Shown here: positions 8,265 to 16,933 of the stretch, piece after piece
Layout of the letters: each line of letters begins with the position of its first letter
Position numbering within the stretch: the first letter of the stretch is position 1
Source of the DNA: Geodermatophilus obscurus
Lineage (GTDB): Bacteria; Actinomycetota; Actinomycetes; Mycobacteriales; Geodermatophilaceae
Length of the DNA stretch: 64,000 bases
NCBI RefSeq assembly: GCF_900115395.1
Contig: NZ_FOWE01000013.1
Coordinates: 1-64,000, forward strand
Direction of reading: 5' to 3'
Translations under genes and position numbers: made by a program
Notes under the pieces: generated by a model
The model's database searches: none
Told to the model about the DNA's origin: nothing
Seen by the model: only the letters and a program-made list of their open reading frames with translations

Positions 8265-8395
8265 CTCCCGGTCTCGGCTAGTTGTACTGCCCGGAGGTCG
8301 GTCAAGCGGGTGATGGGTGGGCGATTTCCGATCGCGGTGTGGGCCGGTGATGGTTGTACTCGTGAATCCAGGCCGGGAGGGCCTTTCGGCGGGCT
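8265..8395 (-). pseudogene. IS481-like transposase C-terminal fragment
   Basis: Reading the minus strand, KALPAWIHEYNHHRP (8355-8395) continues after one missing base as HTAIGNRPPITRLTDLRAVQL. The 'W---YN-HRPHTA-G--PPI-RL' pattern is the IS481/IS3-type transposase C-terminus. A different lineage from the IS481 relic at 6949. Confidence 0.7.
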
Positions 8396-8589
8396 GATTT
8401 CGCCGTTCAGCTGACGTTGGCGCCGGGCACAGTCAGCTGGACAGGTGTCCGCCGGCATCCGGGTCTCTGTGGGGCGCTGACCGTCTCCTGCCCCCGGACC
8501 ACCGGACAAGATCCCCACGATTGCGCCAATCGCGCTACCAGCTAACCCAGAGATTAAGTGGGGGATCTCGGTTCCATCTATCGTTAGCC

Positions 8590-8800
8590 ACACGATGAGG
8601 TTGCCGCCCTTGGTCGGAGTGTGGATGCCGATGCCCGCGCCGTCGTACCCCTTGTCGGCCAGGGCGGTAGGCCCAGCAGGGCGGGCGCGGCGTGCAGGGC
8701 ACCGAGGAAGCCGGTGGCCCGGGCGGCGGTGAGGTCGTGGGTCGAGTCGGGCTGTACGTCGGAGACGGCCACGGGAAAGGCGGCACGGACCCGGCCGTCG
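8590..8800 (-). pseudogene. IS5-type (DDE_Tnp_4) transposase fragment
   Basis: Minus strand: SDVQPDSTHDLTAARATGF then, after a frameshift near 8670, ALADKGYDGAGIGIHTPTKG. The STHDLTAAR and LADKGYDGAGIGI motifs carry the second catalytic Asp of the DDE_Tnp_4 transposases. About 70 residues remain. Confidence 0.7.
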
Positions 8801-8898
8801 CTGACCGGGCGGCGAGCACGCCGCCGGGAGGGGTTCGCTACCACCGTCCGGCCTACGTCCCGACCGGTTTGAGCGCAAGGTCAGACGCCCGGACCGCC

Positions 8899-8930
8899 GT
8901 GACGCTCTGGTGACGGTCGGCGCCTAGCGT
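8899..8930 (+). promoter_or_regulatory. GTGACG direct-repeat promoter element, copy 1
   Basis: GTGACG (8899-8904), CTCTG, GTGACG (8910-8915), nine bases, then TAGCGT (8925-8930), a good TANNNT -10 box. Same spacing as copies at 21010, 23427 and 31848. Predicted transcription start is about 8937, upstream of the zinc-ribbon gene. The 11-bp repeat period resembles SARP-family activator sites, where repeats replace the -35 region. Confidence 0.6.
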
Positions 8931-9271
8931 CTTCGTCGCCTTGCGCCGCCATCCGGCGCGACCGGTCGGGTGCGCGACCGCGGGGGACACGCAGGCAGGG
9001 GGCGAGGGTGCTGGAACCGCCGAGCGAACCCACGCCGACTGAGGACCGCGACCACCCCTCTGCCGGCTTCCGCGGCGCGGCGGCGGGTGGCGGCACCGCA
9101 TCCGGGGCCGCAGCGGAGCCGGTACGGCGACGGCGACGGCGCAACCCGAGCACCGCAGCCGGTGAGGACGCGCCTGTTCCGGCCCGACGCGGCCCCAGAT
9201 CGGAGGGCCGCCGCAGCGGAGCAGAGGTGCTCGGGCCGATCCTCGGAAAGCCGAAAGGAAGGCACACGGTC

Positions 9272-9997
9272 ATGCGCTGTCACATGTGCTGTCGGGGCGT
9301 GCCCCGGACGCCGATGGGGCTGTGCGCCGTCGGCGAACCGCTGGGAACCTGCGCCAACTGCTCCGCGTTCGCGTGCGGCCACCACGGCGCCCGCCTCGTG
9401 CGCGGAACCTTCCTGTGCATCTTCTGCGAGCCACAGATCCAGGCGGCCGCCGCCGGAGCCCAGGGCCTGACCTTCCGGGAGTGGGTGGCCCAGCAGAAAG
9501 CCGCCCCCGGCGGCCTCGGCGATCCGGCGGTCACCGGCGTGGCCGTGCAACTGGTGCGGCTCGCCGAGCCCGACTTCGCCACCGTGGCGGGCCGGGCCGC
9601 GGGCGGAGCCGCAGCACCTCACCTGCCGATGACCCTGACAGAATGGGTTCGGGACCATCCCGACTACGGGCCGGCCTTCAAGACGTGGCTGGAGGCGCGG
9701 GCGGACAACCTGCACAAGCAAGTCGACGCGCGCGCGAAGGATCCCGCTGCGAGAGCGCATCCCGAGCACGGGCCCTACCTGAAGTTCTGGACCGCCGTGG
9801 GTCCCGAGGCTCAGCGTCTCCTCGCCGCTGCCCTCGCGCTGCTCGTGGGCACCGAGACGCCGGCGGAGGAGCTGCCCGACGTGCTGGGGGCGGTCGCCCG
9901 GGCGTACGGCGTGGCGCTCGCCACGTCGCGGCACGCCGGTGATGGCGACCCAGCAAGTCTTCGCGTGATCACATCCGCGTCCGGCGGTGCGGGATGA
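9272..9997 (+). CDS. Cysteine-rich (zinc-ribbon-like) protein, unknown function
   Basis: 241 residues from ATG 9272, chosen because GAAAGGAAGG lies about 10 nt upstream. The frame is open back to a GTG at 9008, but that part is low-complexity. The first 55 residues hold two or three metal-site pairs: MRCHMCC, GTCANCSAFACGHHG and FLCIFC. The rest is Ala-rich helical (LTFREWVAQQK, LTEWVRDHPDYGPAFKTWLE). The stop overlaps the next gene's ATG by 4 bp (ATGA), so the two are an operon, probably transcribed from the repeat promoter at 8899. No database family is recognised from the sequence. Confidence 0.65.
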   Translation: MRCHMCCRGVPRTPMGLCAVGEPLGTCANCSAFACGHHGARLVRGTFLCIFCEPQIQAAAAGAQGLTFREWVAQQKAAPGGLGDPAVTGVAVQLVRLAEPDFATVAGRAAGGAAAPHLPMTLTEWVRDHPDYGPAFKTWLEARADNLHKQVDARAKDPAARAHPEHGPYLKFWTAVGPEAQRLLAAALALLVGTETPAEELPDVLGAVARAYGVALATSRHAGDGDPASLRVITSASGGAG

Positions 9998-10575
9998 GCA
10001 CGCCACCGACGACGTCCGCGACGCCTCCGCCGCCGGGGCAATCGTCACCACCACCGCCGCCCGTGGGGGAGAGATGGATGCCCGACGTCAACTGGAAGGC
10101 AAGAAGCAGCGACGAGGTGCACCCGCTGCTGCTGCAGATTTCCGGAGCGACGCGGGCTGAGAACAGCACGGGCCGACCGCCGTACGTGCGGGCGGTCGTA
10201 GCCGATCGTCGTGCCCCCCTTGTCGGGCGGCCCGTGGACACCAACCCGGGCGACAACGAGCATGAGGTCACCGTCGCGACGGAGCACCGCGTGGAACACG
10301 ACGCTTCCGTGCAGCTCTTCGTCGCCTCCCGCGGGGAGTTCCTCCGGTGGCGGGCGCTGCACCACCGGGACGGCCGGTTGGAGCTGGCTGCGGGGCTGTG
10401 CAGCCTGGTGGCCGCGCTGCTGGCTGGGTCCCTGACCATCGGCCGGTACGCGGTGCTCATCCCGATGTCCGGCGATGCGCTGGCCGGCGTGCAGGCCGCT
10501 GCCGTGCTCTTCGCCGCCGCTGCGGCGGTGCTGCTGCTGGTCAAGTCGATGGGGGCGTCACCGCCCGGCAGCTGA
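9994..10575 (+). CDS. Pro-rich protein with two C-terminal TM helices
   Basis: 193 residues coupled to the zinc-ribbon gene by a 4-bp overlap. The N-terminus is a Pro/Thr/Ser linker (residues 1-25). A central soluble domain of about 100 residues follows (VNWKARSSDEVHPLLLQISG ... EHDASVQLFVASRGEFLRW), and then two hydrophobic helices (about 127-147 LELAAGLCSLVAALLAGSL and 163-184 AAAVLFAAAAAVLLLVK). Probably a membrane partner of the preceding protein. Unknown family. Confidence 0.65.
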   Translation: MSTPPTTSATPPPPGQSSPPPPPVGERWMPDVNWKARSSDEVHPLLLQISGATRAENSTGRPPYVRAVVADRRAPLVGRPVDTNPGDNEHEVTVATEHRVEHDASVQLFVASRGEFLRWRALHHRDGRLELAAGLCSLVAALLAGSLTIGRYAVLIPMSGDALAGVQAAAVLFAAAAAVLLLVKSMGASPPGS

Positions 10576-10702
10576 GCGGAGGAACCCTGCGCCCGGCAGC
10601 GGCCGGCGGGGTCGCGTGCCAGGTCGGCGACGTCGTGCAGCGGGCTCCGGTCGGTGCGCGGGCGCCGCGGGCACCGACGCCCGCGCCCGCTTCATCGGTT
10701 CG

Positions 10703-11308
10703 TCATCTGGTCGCTGCTGAAACTGCGGCAGGAGGCTGTGCGACCGGCGGGTCCTCCCCGACCAGGCCGTCTACCGACTCGCGGATCAGGTCGGCGTGGC
10801 CGACGTGGCGCGCGTACTCCTCGATCAGGTCGATGAGCAGACGGCGCAGGCTGGCGACCTGACCATCGGGCCAGCCCGAGCCCAGCCGGTCCAGATCGCC
10901 GTCGGCCAGCGCCTCCGCGGCCACAGCCCGAGAGCGAGCTACCGCGTCCTGCCACAGCGCACGAAGTTGTTGGGGCGAGTCCTCAGCGGCTGTGTGCCAG
11001 ACCCAGTCCGGGTCGGCGTCCCAGTCGGCGGTGTCCCAGGGAGCGCCCGGACTGCGGCCGAGGAACTTGGTGGAGAACGTCAGGGCCTCGACGAACGCCA
11101 GGTGCTTCAGCAGCCCGCCCAGGGTGAGCGACGACGCGCCGACCGTGGCGCGCAGGCCCGCCTAATCCAGGCCCCCGGTCTTCCATGCCAGCGTGGCGCG
11201 CTGGCGCTCCAGGGAGCCGAGCAGCGTCGCGGCCTCGTCGCCTGCCAGCGGGGGGCCCGCCTGTCCCTGCACGTCCGTGTCCGTCACGGCGGTGACAGTA
11301 AGCGGCAC
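10703..11308 (-). pseudogene. DinB/DUF664-family protein with one in-frame stop
   Basis: Starting at GTG 11308 the frame reads through a DinB-type four-helix protein: GDEAATLLGSLERQRATLAWKTGGLD, then TAG at 11162-11164, then in the same frame AGLRATVGASSLTLGGLLKH, WDTADWDADPDWVW and LIEEYARHVGHADLIRESVDG to a stop at 10703. The expected metal-site histidines (LLKHLAFVE, EEYARHVGHADL) are present. Family members are metal-dependent transferases, including mycothiol- or bacillithiol-S-transferases. A single amber codon splits an otherwise complete 201-codon gene, so it is either newly inactivated or a sequencing error. Confidence 0.8.
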
Positions 11309-11456
11309 GGACGACAGGCAAGCCCCGCTCGGCGAGGATCGGCCTCCTGGGGGTGAAGCGGGTATCGGCCGGCTACGCCACGGTGCTGATCGTGCGTGGC
11401 GCGGGTGAACCGCCCCGGGATTGATGGAGGCACTGAACCCACGGAAGGGTGGAGCA

Positions 11457-12395
11457 GTGCCAGCACCGAAGAAGTACCCCGACGAGCTGCGTGAGCGGGC
11501 CGTGCGAATGGTGTTCGAGGTCCGCGAGGAGACCGGGCAGCGCAAGGGCGCACTCGTCCGGGTCGCCCAGCAACTGGGGATCAATCCCGAGACGCTGCGC
11601 AACTGGGTCAACCAGGCCGAGATCGACAGCGGGGTGCGGCCGGGGACCTCGACCGATGACCGGCAGCGGATCGCCGAGCTGGAACGGGAGAACAGGGAGC
11701 TGCGCCGGGCGAACGAGATCCTCAAGTCCGCGTCGGCTTTCTTCGCGGCGGAGCTCGACCGCCCACATCGGCGCTGATCGCATACATCGACCAGCACAGG
11801 GAGCAGTTCGGGGTCGAGCCGATCTGCCGCGCGCTCACTGCCGCCGGCGCGAAGATCGCCTTCGAGCACCTACTACGCCTCCCACGCTCGGCCGCCCTCG
11901 GCGCGGGCCGTCGGCGACGAGCGGCTCAAGGCCGAGATCACCCGGGTGCACGAGGCCAACCTGGGCGTCTACGGCGTCCGCAAGGTCTGGCATCAGCTGA
12001 ACCGGGAAGGCATCCCGGTCGCCCGCTGCCGGGTCGAGCGGCTCATGCGCCAGCTGGGTCTGGCCGGGGCGGTGCGCGGGAAGGTCAAGCGCACCACGGT
12101 GCCGGCCGAGGTCGCCGCCCGCCCCGGTGATCTGGTCGACCGGAACTTCACCGCGCCCGCGCCCGATCGGCTGTGGGTGGCCGACCTGACCTACGTCGCC
12201 ACCTGGTCGGGGTTCGTCTACGTCGCCTTCGTGATGGACAGGTTCTCCCGGCGGATCGTCGGCTGGCAGGCCTCCACCTCGCTGCGGGCGGACTTGGCCC
12301 TCGACGCCCTCGACGCCCTCGAGCAGGGCCTGTGGACCCGAGCCCGGGACGAGCGGGACGTCCGTGGCCTGGTGCACCACTCCTACCGCGGCGTG
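11457..12395 (+). mobile_element. IS3-family element, orfA intact and orfB broken
   Basis: orfA is 11457-11777 (106 residues, GTG after GGGTGGAG): YPDELRERAVRMVFE, QQLGINPETLRNWVNQAE and a leucine-zipper IAELERENRELRRANEILKS. orfB follows in another frame (AYIDQHREQFGVEPICRALT) but has an extra base near 11863. The catalytic part WVADLTYVATWSGFVYVAFVMD is intact, whereas the second Asp of the usual HHSDRG motif is Tyr here (HHSYRG, about 12380) and the third part is missing because an IS30 end abuts at about 12395. Inactive. Confidence 0.85.
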
Positions 12396-12545
12396 CAGGG
12401 CGGACTCGATCAGCCGTCGCAACACCGGACTGTTGCAGCGACATTAGGTGCTCGTGAGGGCTTCGGCGGGGGTCTTCCAGCTGAGGGTCTTGCGGGGCCG
12501 GTTGTTGAGCGCGGTGGCGACCGCGGTGAGATGGGTCAGCGGGTG
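12396..12545 (-). pseudogene. IS30-family transposase C-terminus and terminal end
   Basis: Minus strand: THLTAVATALNNRPRKTLSW then KTPAEALTST and a stop at 12445-12447. This is the typical IS30 tail (LN-RPRKTL-W-TPAEAL). The adjoining 12397-12444 (GGACTCGATCAGCCGTCGC on plus, reading outward) looks like its terminal repeat and truncates the IS3 element. The frame upstream is already decayed by 12540. Confidence 0.75.
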
Positions 12546-12690
12546 GCCTCGAAGTACCAGCTCAACTGATCAAGCAGGGGGATAAGCACCGCCAGCACCA
12601 TGACGATCTAGACGACTATGCCTAGGTCGGCAAGGATCCTTCGCCCCATCGAGGCTAATCGTCCAAGCAACTGACTGCTCGGGACGTAGA

Positions 12691-12708
12691 CCGTCCTGCG
12701 CCGGACGG
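12691..12708 (-). terminator. Short hairpin downstream of the sortase gene
   Basis: CCGTCC-TGCGCC-GGACGG gives a perfect 6-bp stem with a 6-nt loop, 19 bp beyond the sortase stop. It could end that minus-strand transcript. No U-tract, which is usual for high-GC actinobacteria. Confidence 0.35.
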
Positions 12709-12726
12709 CGGGAAGGTGCTTGAGTG

Positions 12727-13530
12727 TCAGCCGACCGCTGCGAGGCTGGCGAACACGATGACGTTGGCCTGGTAGTCCCCCGCGTCTTCGTCGAAGGCTC
12801 CACCGCAGGTGATCAGCCGCAGCCCGGCGTGGTCGATGTCGCCGTAGACCTCCTCGGTCGGGAAGTCGTCCTTGGCGTGCTCCTCGACGCGGTCGACGCG
12901 GAAGGTCGCGACGGTGCCATCGGCGCGGTCGACGACGACGGTGTCCCCGGGGCGCAGCTCCCGGAGCCCGTAGAAGGCTCCCGGCTCGCCCTCCCAGTCG
13001 ACATGGCCGGCGAGCACGGCGGGCCCGAGCTGGCCGGGTGTGGGGCTGCCGTCGTACCAACCCACCGGGTATGCGCCCGGCGGAACCTCCATCGAACCGT
13101 CCCGCTCCAAGCCAAGCTCCATGATCCGGGAAGTGGCTCCAAGGGCCGGTATCTGGACCCGAGTGGGAGTACTGGCCGGCAGTTGCCGTGCGCTGGCCGC
13201 CGGACTGACTGATTCGGCAGGAGGCGCGGACGGGGGCACAGTCGTAGTGACCGGCGGTGCTACCACGGCGAGGGGAACGTCGAGCCGGACAGCTCCACTC
13301 GTGTCCTGGGGCAGGACGACGACCGCGGCGATCCCCGCGGCGGCGAGCACCGCCGAGGTGCCCGCCCAGATTCGGGCGGCGGGTGGCCGGGCGCGCCGGA
13401 CAGCGCGTCGACTGGGCTGTCCGTAGCGGGTGACCCGGGGCGGCCGGGTGAGCAGGGCCTCGAGCTCGGCGTCGGTGTCTGTCGCCCACGCTGAAGGGAG
13501 CGGCGGGGGGTACGCCCCGACGATGCGCAC
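12727..13530 (-). CDS. Class F sortase
   Basis: 267 residues from GTG 13530 (a longer start at 13590 or 13647 is possible). A basic N-terminal cytoplasmic stretch and one TM helix (IWAGTSAVLAAAGIAAVVVL) precede a Pro/Thr linker and the sortase barrel: IPALGATSRIMELGLE, LAGHVDWEGEPGAFYGLREL (catalytic His) and LRLITCGGAFDEDAGDYQAN (catalytic Cys). Sortases cleave a C-terminal sorting signal and attach the protein to the cell surface. The segment after the Cys reads DYQANVIVFA where many class F enzymes have an Arg, so the third catalytic residue is uncertain. It lies directly downstream of the Excalibur protein, a plausible substrate. Confidence 0.88.
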   Translation of the reverse strand: MRIVGAYPPPLPSAWATDTDAELEALLTRPPRVTRYGQPSRRAVRRARPPAARIWAGTSAVLAAAGIAAVVVLPQDTSGAVRLDVPLAVVAPPVTTTVPPSAPPAESVSPAASARQLPASTPTRVQIPALGATSRIMELGLERDGSMEVPPGAYPVGWYDGSPTPGQLGPAVLAGHVDWEGEPGAFYGLRELRPGDTVVVDRADGTVATFRVDRVEEHAKDDFPTEEVYGDIDHAGLRLITCGGAFDEDAGDYQANVIVFASLAAVG

Positions 13531-13600
13531 CGCGCCACCCGCCCCGGTCCCTGATGGGCCGGGCCGGGTGGTGCGTGCGCGGTGGTGCACGTCTGGACGG

Positions 13601-14005
13601 TTAGACGGTCGCGCGGGAGCTGCGCCGGGCAGCAATCGCAGCCCCACCGGCCGCGGTCAGGGCGACGCCGCCCAGGACGTAGGGAAGCGCGCTGGCCTCG
13701 TCGCTGGACGAGCTTCCGTCCCCAGCTGCAACCGCGCCGGCGGGTCGAGTCCCCACCTGGGGCGTGGACGTCGTGTCCGTGGTGGACGAGGCCGGCGCGT
13801 ACGCGTAGTCCTCACACGCCAAGCCGTCATCGTCGCCATCAAGGCGCTCCGGGTCGCCAGGAACTGCGTCGTAGGCAGCCTGAGCCGCGGCCTGGCTGGG
13901 GAAGTCGGGGCAGTCCCGATCGGCGGCCTGGGCCGTGCCGGAGAAGCCGAAGGACAGGGCTGCGGTGAACAGGACACCAACAGCGGCGGTGGTACGACGA
14001 CGCAT
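13601..14005 (-). CDS. Secreted Excalibur-domain protein with C-terminal membrane anchor
   Basis: 134 residues: Sec signal peptide (residues 1-27, cleavage after AQA), then an Excalibur calcium-binding domain (DRDCPDFPSQAAAQAAYDAV ... LDGDDDGLACEDY, with the DxDxDG loop and two cysteines), a Ser/Thr linker and a C-terminal hydrophobic helix with Arg tail (ALPYVLGGVALTAAGGAAIA-ARR). No canonical LPxTG is present; LPY before the helix is the nearest. It probably sits on the outer face of the membrane or wall, and it is followed by the class F sortase gene. Confidence 0.85.
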   Translation of the reverse strand: MRRRTTAAVGVLFTAALSFGFSGTAQAADRDCPDFPSQAAAQAAYDAVPGDPERLDGDDDGLACEDYAYAPASSTTDTTSTPQVGTRPAGAVAAGDGSSSSDEASALPYVLGGVALTAAGGAAIAARRSSRATV

Positions 14006-14381
14006 GATTCGGACTCCAGAAATCTGTGGGTGAGGCGGCCCTCACCCTCACACAACGAAGCCGTTCCGATACAGATTGTATGGTGATCGATCATGCCGAT
14101 CCTCAGACCAGCCATGGGCAACCTTCGCCTGTCGTCCTCACTTGGGTCCCATGCGTCCCGGGGACCGCAACACCACCCATCGGGCGACCGGAGCATCGCG
14201 CATACGGCACTCCGTACGCAGGCCCCGGCGGCCTCCGCTTTCGCGCTCGACGGCTGCGACTGCCGGAGGAGAATCCCTGAGCGGGCCGCTTGGAAGCACC
14301 GGCGGTGGTCGCGACAAACGACTGCAGGCGGGTGCCTAGCCCCCACACCAGCAATCCCTCGAGAAGTTGATCTAGCGGTTC
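14006..14381. other. Gap upstream of the Excalibur gene
   Basis: 375 bp without a supported gene. The stretch beginning at 14006 should contain the promoter for the minus-strand Excalibur-sortase pair. TACAATCTGTATCGGA-like AT-rich sequence at about 14070-14085 is the only AT-rich patch and a reasonable place for it. Nothing else is evident. Confidence 0.3.
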
Positions 14382-14575
14382 TCAGAAGGGTCGCTGCGCC
14401 GTGGGGGAGGTTGGGCTCCGCCGCACCTCCACGGTCGCCGTCCACTCGTACCAGGTGGCCCCGTGCACCCCGGTCACCTCGACGGGACCCTCGACGGTCC
14501 TCGTTGACCAGTCCAGTGTCGCGTCCTCGGCGACGGCCATGAGCCAGCGCGCGGACCCGCCGCTGCCGCCAGTCG
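14382..14575 (-). pseudogene. Truncated paralogue of the gene at 16621
   Basis: Minus strand, reading ARWLMAVAEDATLDWSTRTV then EGPVEVTGVHGATWYEWTATVEVRR. The same module occurs at 16621-16755 (RLMAIADSATPDWSTMTIEG ... HGATWYEWTATGEARR). The 5' part of this copy is replaced by an IS701 relic at about 14575. The family is unknown; the shared module is about 50 residues of beta-rich sequence. Confidence 0.55.
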
Positions 14576-14846
14576 ACGGTCGCGACGGTGTCATTCGAGC
14601 GGGTGGCCAGCACATACGGCAGGCCGCGCTGCTCGCACCAGACCCGCAGCCGCTTGTCCTAGCCGTAGATCTCATCGGCGGTCAGCCAGCCGGCCGGTAC
14701 CCCGGCGTCGAGGGCGCGGGTGAGGATGCGGCAGGCCAGCTCCGGCTTGGTCGCGAACTCCACCTCGTCGCCGATGCCGGCGGCGCGGGCCCGCTCGCGG
14801 TCATCCGTCCAGGCCCGCGGCAGGTAAAGCTCGCGGTCGATCAGCT
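14575..14846 (-). pseudogene. IS701-family transposase internal fragment
   Basis: Minus strand: LIDRELYLPRAWTDDRERAR, AAGIGDEVEFATKPELACRI, ALDAGVPAGWLTADEIYG, an in-frame TAG, then DKRLRVWCEQRGLPYVLATR. LYLP--WT-D--R and P--W-TADE-YG are the core motifs of IS701 transposases. It is truncated at both ends. Confidence 0.8.
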
Positions 14847-14880
14847 AGCACCTGGCTAGCCGACGGTCTCCGGGGCCAAC

Positions 14881-15250
14881 GGCTCAATCGTCCTCGCGGG
14901 GGTCCTGGCTCCGCTGCGCCGACGGGCGGCCGACCGCCGTCTGCAGGCGCTCGTCGCGGTGGTCGCGCTCGTCGGCTTCGTGGTGCTCGCCCGCCCACGG
15001 CGAGCGTCGTCCAGGCCGCTGCGATGGAGCCCCAGGTGACCCCGGCCTATTCGCTCGCGAGCGGCTGGCACTGCACAGCCTCGAACTGCCGCCGGTCCTC
15101 GTTGAGGCAAAGGAAAAGGCTCCAACCCGGGGTCCTGAGTGGTGGGCGAGACGGGTACAGGCCCACAGTCAGCCACCGGGGAGGTACCGGACGCCTCCCG
15201 AGCGGTCTCCCGCCTGTCGAGGGTGACGGGGACACCCGGGTGGGTGCTCG
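14881..15250. other. Gap without a recognised gene
   Basis: 370 bp of Arg/Ala/Pro-coding shadow frames on both strands. No ribosome-binding site or family motif seen. Confidence 0.3.
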
Positions 15251-15475
15251 GTGAGGCGGCGGCCGGAGCCAGTGGTGGTGGACGCACCGTTGCGTCTGCA
15301 GCGATTCGTGCCCGGCGAGTGGCGGTCGGTGTCCGAGTGGATCGAGGCGCGCCGCATGTGGTCGGCCGTGCACGGCGATGTGCTCGGCAATCCTCTTGAG
15401 CGGTTGCGAGTGGAGCGTGAGACGCGGCGCGCATGGTGTGAGGCGTCCCATTCGGGCATCGACAGCTTGATTTAG
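15251..15475 (+). CDS. Small hypothetical protein
   Basis: 74 residues from GTG 15251, VDAPLRLQRFVPGEWRSVSE followed by WIEARRMWSAVHGDVLGNPL. The composition (Trp, aromatic and charged residues, few Ala/Arg runs) is that of a real protein rather than a shadow frame. No ribosome-binding site is obvious and no family is recognised. Confidence 0.4.
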   Translation: MRRRPEPVVVDAPLRLQRFVPGEWRSVSEWIEARRMWSAVHGDVLGNPLERLRVERETRRAWCEASHSGIDSLI

Positions 15476-15712
15476 CAGCCCGCACTGGCTTCGGGGCCAC
15501 CGCCTAGGCTCGCCGACGCAGACGGAGCAAATGCGCCCGGCCGAGTAGGCCAGTGCCGCCGTCGGGGCGCCGAAGCGACGGTGCTGAGGTTCCGGTTGGG
15601 ACCGAAGGGACAACGGTTCCCACGGACGCCCCAAGGTCCGACTTGTCAGGCTCCCTTGTGCTTAGCCTCCACGGACCTAAGCCCCACGTGGGGCTTCAAA
15701 CGGGGAGGCTTC

Positions 15713-16486
15713 ATGCTCGTCGCACTGGTCGTCATAGCGGTCGTTGCTGTAGGGATGGGCGCTTTCTTTTGGGCACGCAGTCGCTCCGCCGATCCGGCGG
15801 TCTCTCTTGCTCGTAAGGAAGTGAGCAGGCAGAAGAAGGCGCTTAAGGAAGCCACGAAGGCCCATACGCAGGCGCTCGCGAACGTAACGCGGGATCTCGA
15901 GCGCGCCACTAGGGCGCACTCGATTGATGTTGCACAGCGTGAGAGCCACCTCAGGCAACTGAGGGACCCCAAGGGTCGCGCCCTTGGGTCTTACCAAGGC
16001 ATCCGCCTGTATGAGCGTTGGATCGAGACTCCGCACGGCTCGGGTCACGTTGGCGGCACGGTGGCTTCCGTCGACGCGCAGGTCTCCAGCCGCATCACCG
16101 CCACCCGGCTGGTCACTATCGGAGTCTTTGCCCTGGCTGCGAAGAAGAAGACGGGTGCGGTCTACCTCAGCATCGAGAACCCCGACGTCGCGTCGGTGAT
16201 CGAATGCTCTCAGGAAGACAACACTAAGGCTCGCGAGTTCGCGGTGAAGATCACGAACGCGGGGAAGGCTGCCGCTGCCATCGAGGCCAGACTGCCGGAC
16301 CTCATCCTGAGTGCCGAGCAGGCGGTGACGACCGCTGTTAGCGACACCGCAGCCATCGACGCGGCCCAGGCGGAGCTCAGCCGAGTTGAGGCGGACCCTC
16401 TCCTCGTGGGTCCCATCGAGACGGCACAGGTCGCTTTGACCGCGGCCGAGAGCAAGCTGAAGGACCTGACCGCAGCAGCCGCATAG
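15713..16486 (+). CDS. Membrane-anchored coiled-coil protein with PH-like domain
   Basis: 257 residues from ATG 15713, preceded by GGGGAGG 5 nt upstream. An N-terminal TM helix (2-23, LVALVVIAVVAVGMGAFFWA) is followed by a long coiled coil (30-85, ARKEVSRQKKALKEATKAHT). Next is a beta-rich domain (about 95-185, GSYQGIRLYERWIETPHGSG ... GAVYLSIENPDVASVIECS) resembling the lipid/protein-binding domain of actinobacterial SHOCT/DUF4429-type proteins, and a second helical tail. Probably cytoplasmic-face membrane protein. It converges on the minus-strand gene at 16621 with a strong hairpin between them. Confidence 0.75.
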   Translation: MLVALVVIAVVAVGMGAFFWARSRSADPAVSLARKEVSRQKKALKEATKAHTQALANVTRDLERATRAHSIDVAQRESHLRQLRDPKGRALGSYQGIRLYERWIETPHGSGHVGGTVASVDAQVSSRITATRLVTIGVFALAAKKKTGAVYLSIENPDVASVIECSQEDNTKAREFAVKITNAGKAAAAIEARLPDLILSAEQAVTTAVSDTAAIDAAQAELSRVEADPLLVGPIETAQVALTAAESKLKDLTAAAA

Positions 16487-16561
16487 CGCTAGGGGGTCAA
16501 GGGCAGCGGGCAGTCGGCAGGTAGTCGCTGAGCGCCTGCGTAATCCGTGGTCCCTCGTACC

Positions 16562-16604
16562 AGCGCCCCCGGGGAGTTCGTCGATTCGACTCCCAGGGGG
16601 CGCT
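16562..16604. terminator. Bidirectional terminator hairpin
   Basis: AGCGCCCCCGGGGAG pairs with CTCCCAGGGGGCGCT (15-bp stem, one mismatch) around a 13-nt loop. It lies between the convergent genes ending at 16486 (+) and 16621 (-), so it can serve both. Confidence 0.7.
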
Positions 16605-16620
16605 GTGCGTACTGAGGACG

Positions 16621-16872
16621 TCAGGATCCGTTCCGTCGCGCTTCGCCCGTTGCGGTCCACTCGTACCAGGTGGCGCCGTGCAGCCCGGTCACCTCAACCG
16701 GGCCCTCGATGGTCATCGTCGACCAGTCCGGTGTTGCGCTGTCGGCGATGGCCATGAGACGCAACTGCCCGCGCGAGCCGGCCACGGCCCGCTCACGGTC
16801 GTCGTACGGCGCAGTCGCCGTCACCCGATAGGTCTCATACCGAGCCTGATCGGTAAGGCGGACTAAGGGCAT
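16621..16872 (-). CDS. Small hypothetical protein (paralogue fragment at 14382)
   Basis: 83 residues from ATG 16872 (the frame is open to 16989, where it would overlap the upstream gene). It reads VRLTDQARYETYRVTATAPY then the shared module SATPDWSTMTIEGPVEVTGL-HGATWYEWTATGEARR. The beta-rich pattern and the decayed second copy at 14382 show it is a real coding unit. Function unknown. The region upstream of 16872 may encode part of a longer original protein. Confidence 0.5.
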   Translation of the reverse strand: MPLVRLTDQARYETYRVTATAPYDDRERAVAGSRGQLRLMAIADSATPDWSTMTIEGPVEVTGLHGATWYEWTATGEARRNGS

Positions 16873-16933
16873 GGCTCGGTCACTGATGTCCTTCCCGCGG
16901 GTTGCGAAGCGAGGCGCACGGGTGTCGCTAGCC

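Noticed and set aside
9008..9271. N-terminal extension of the zinc-ribbon protein
   Set aside because: Low-complexity Ala/Arg/Pro sequence and weak start. The ATG at 9272 has a far better ribosome-binding site.
16562..16604. tRNA fragment (GTTCGTCGATTCGACTCC looks like a T-arm)
   Set aside because: No acceptor or anticodon arms; it is the loop side of a terminator hairpin.
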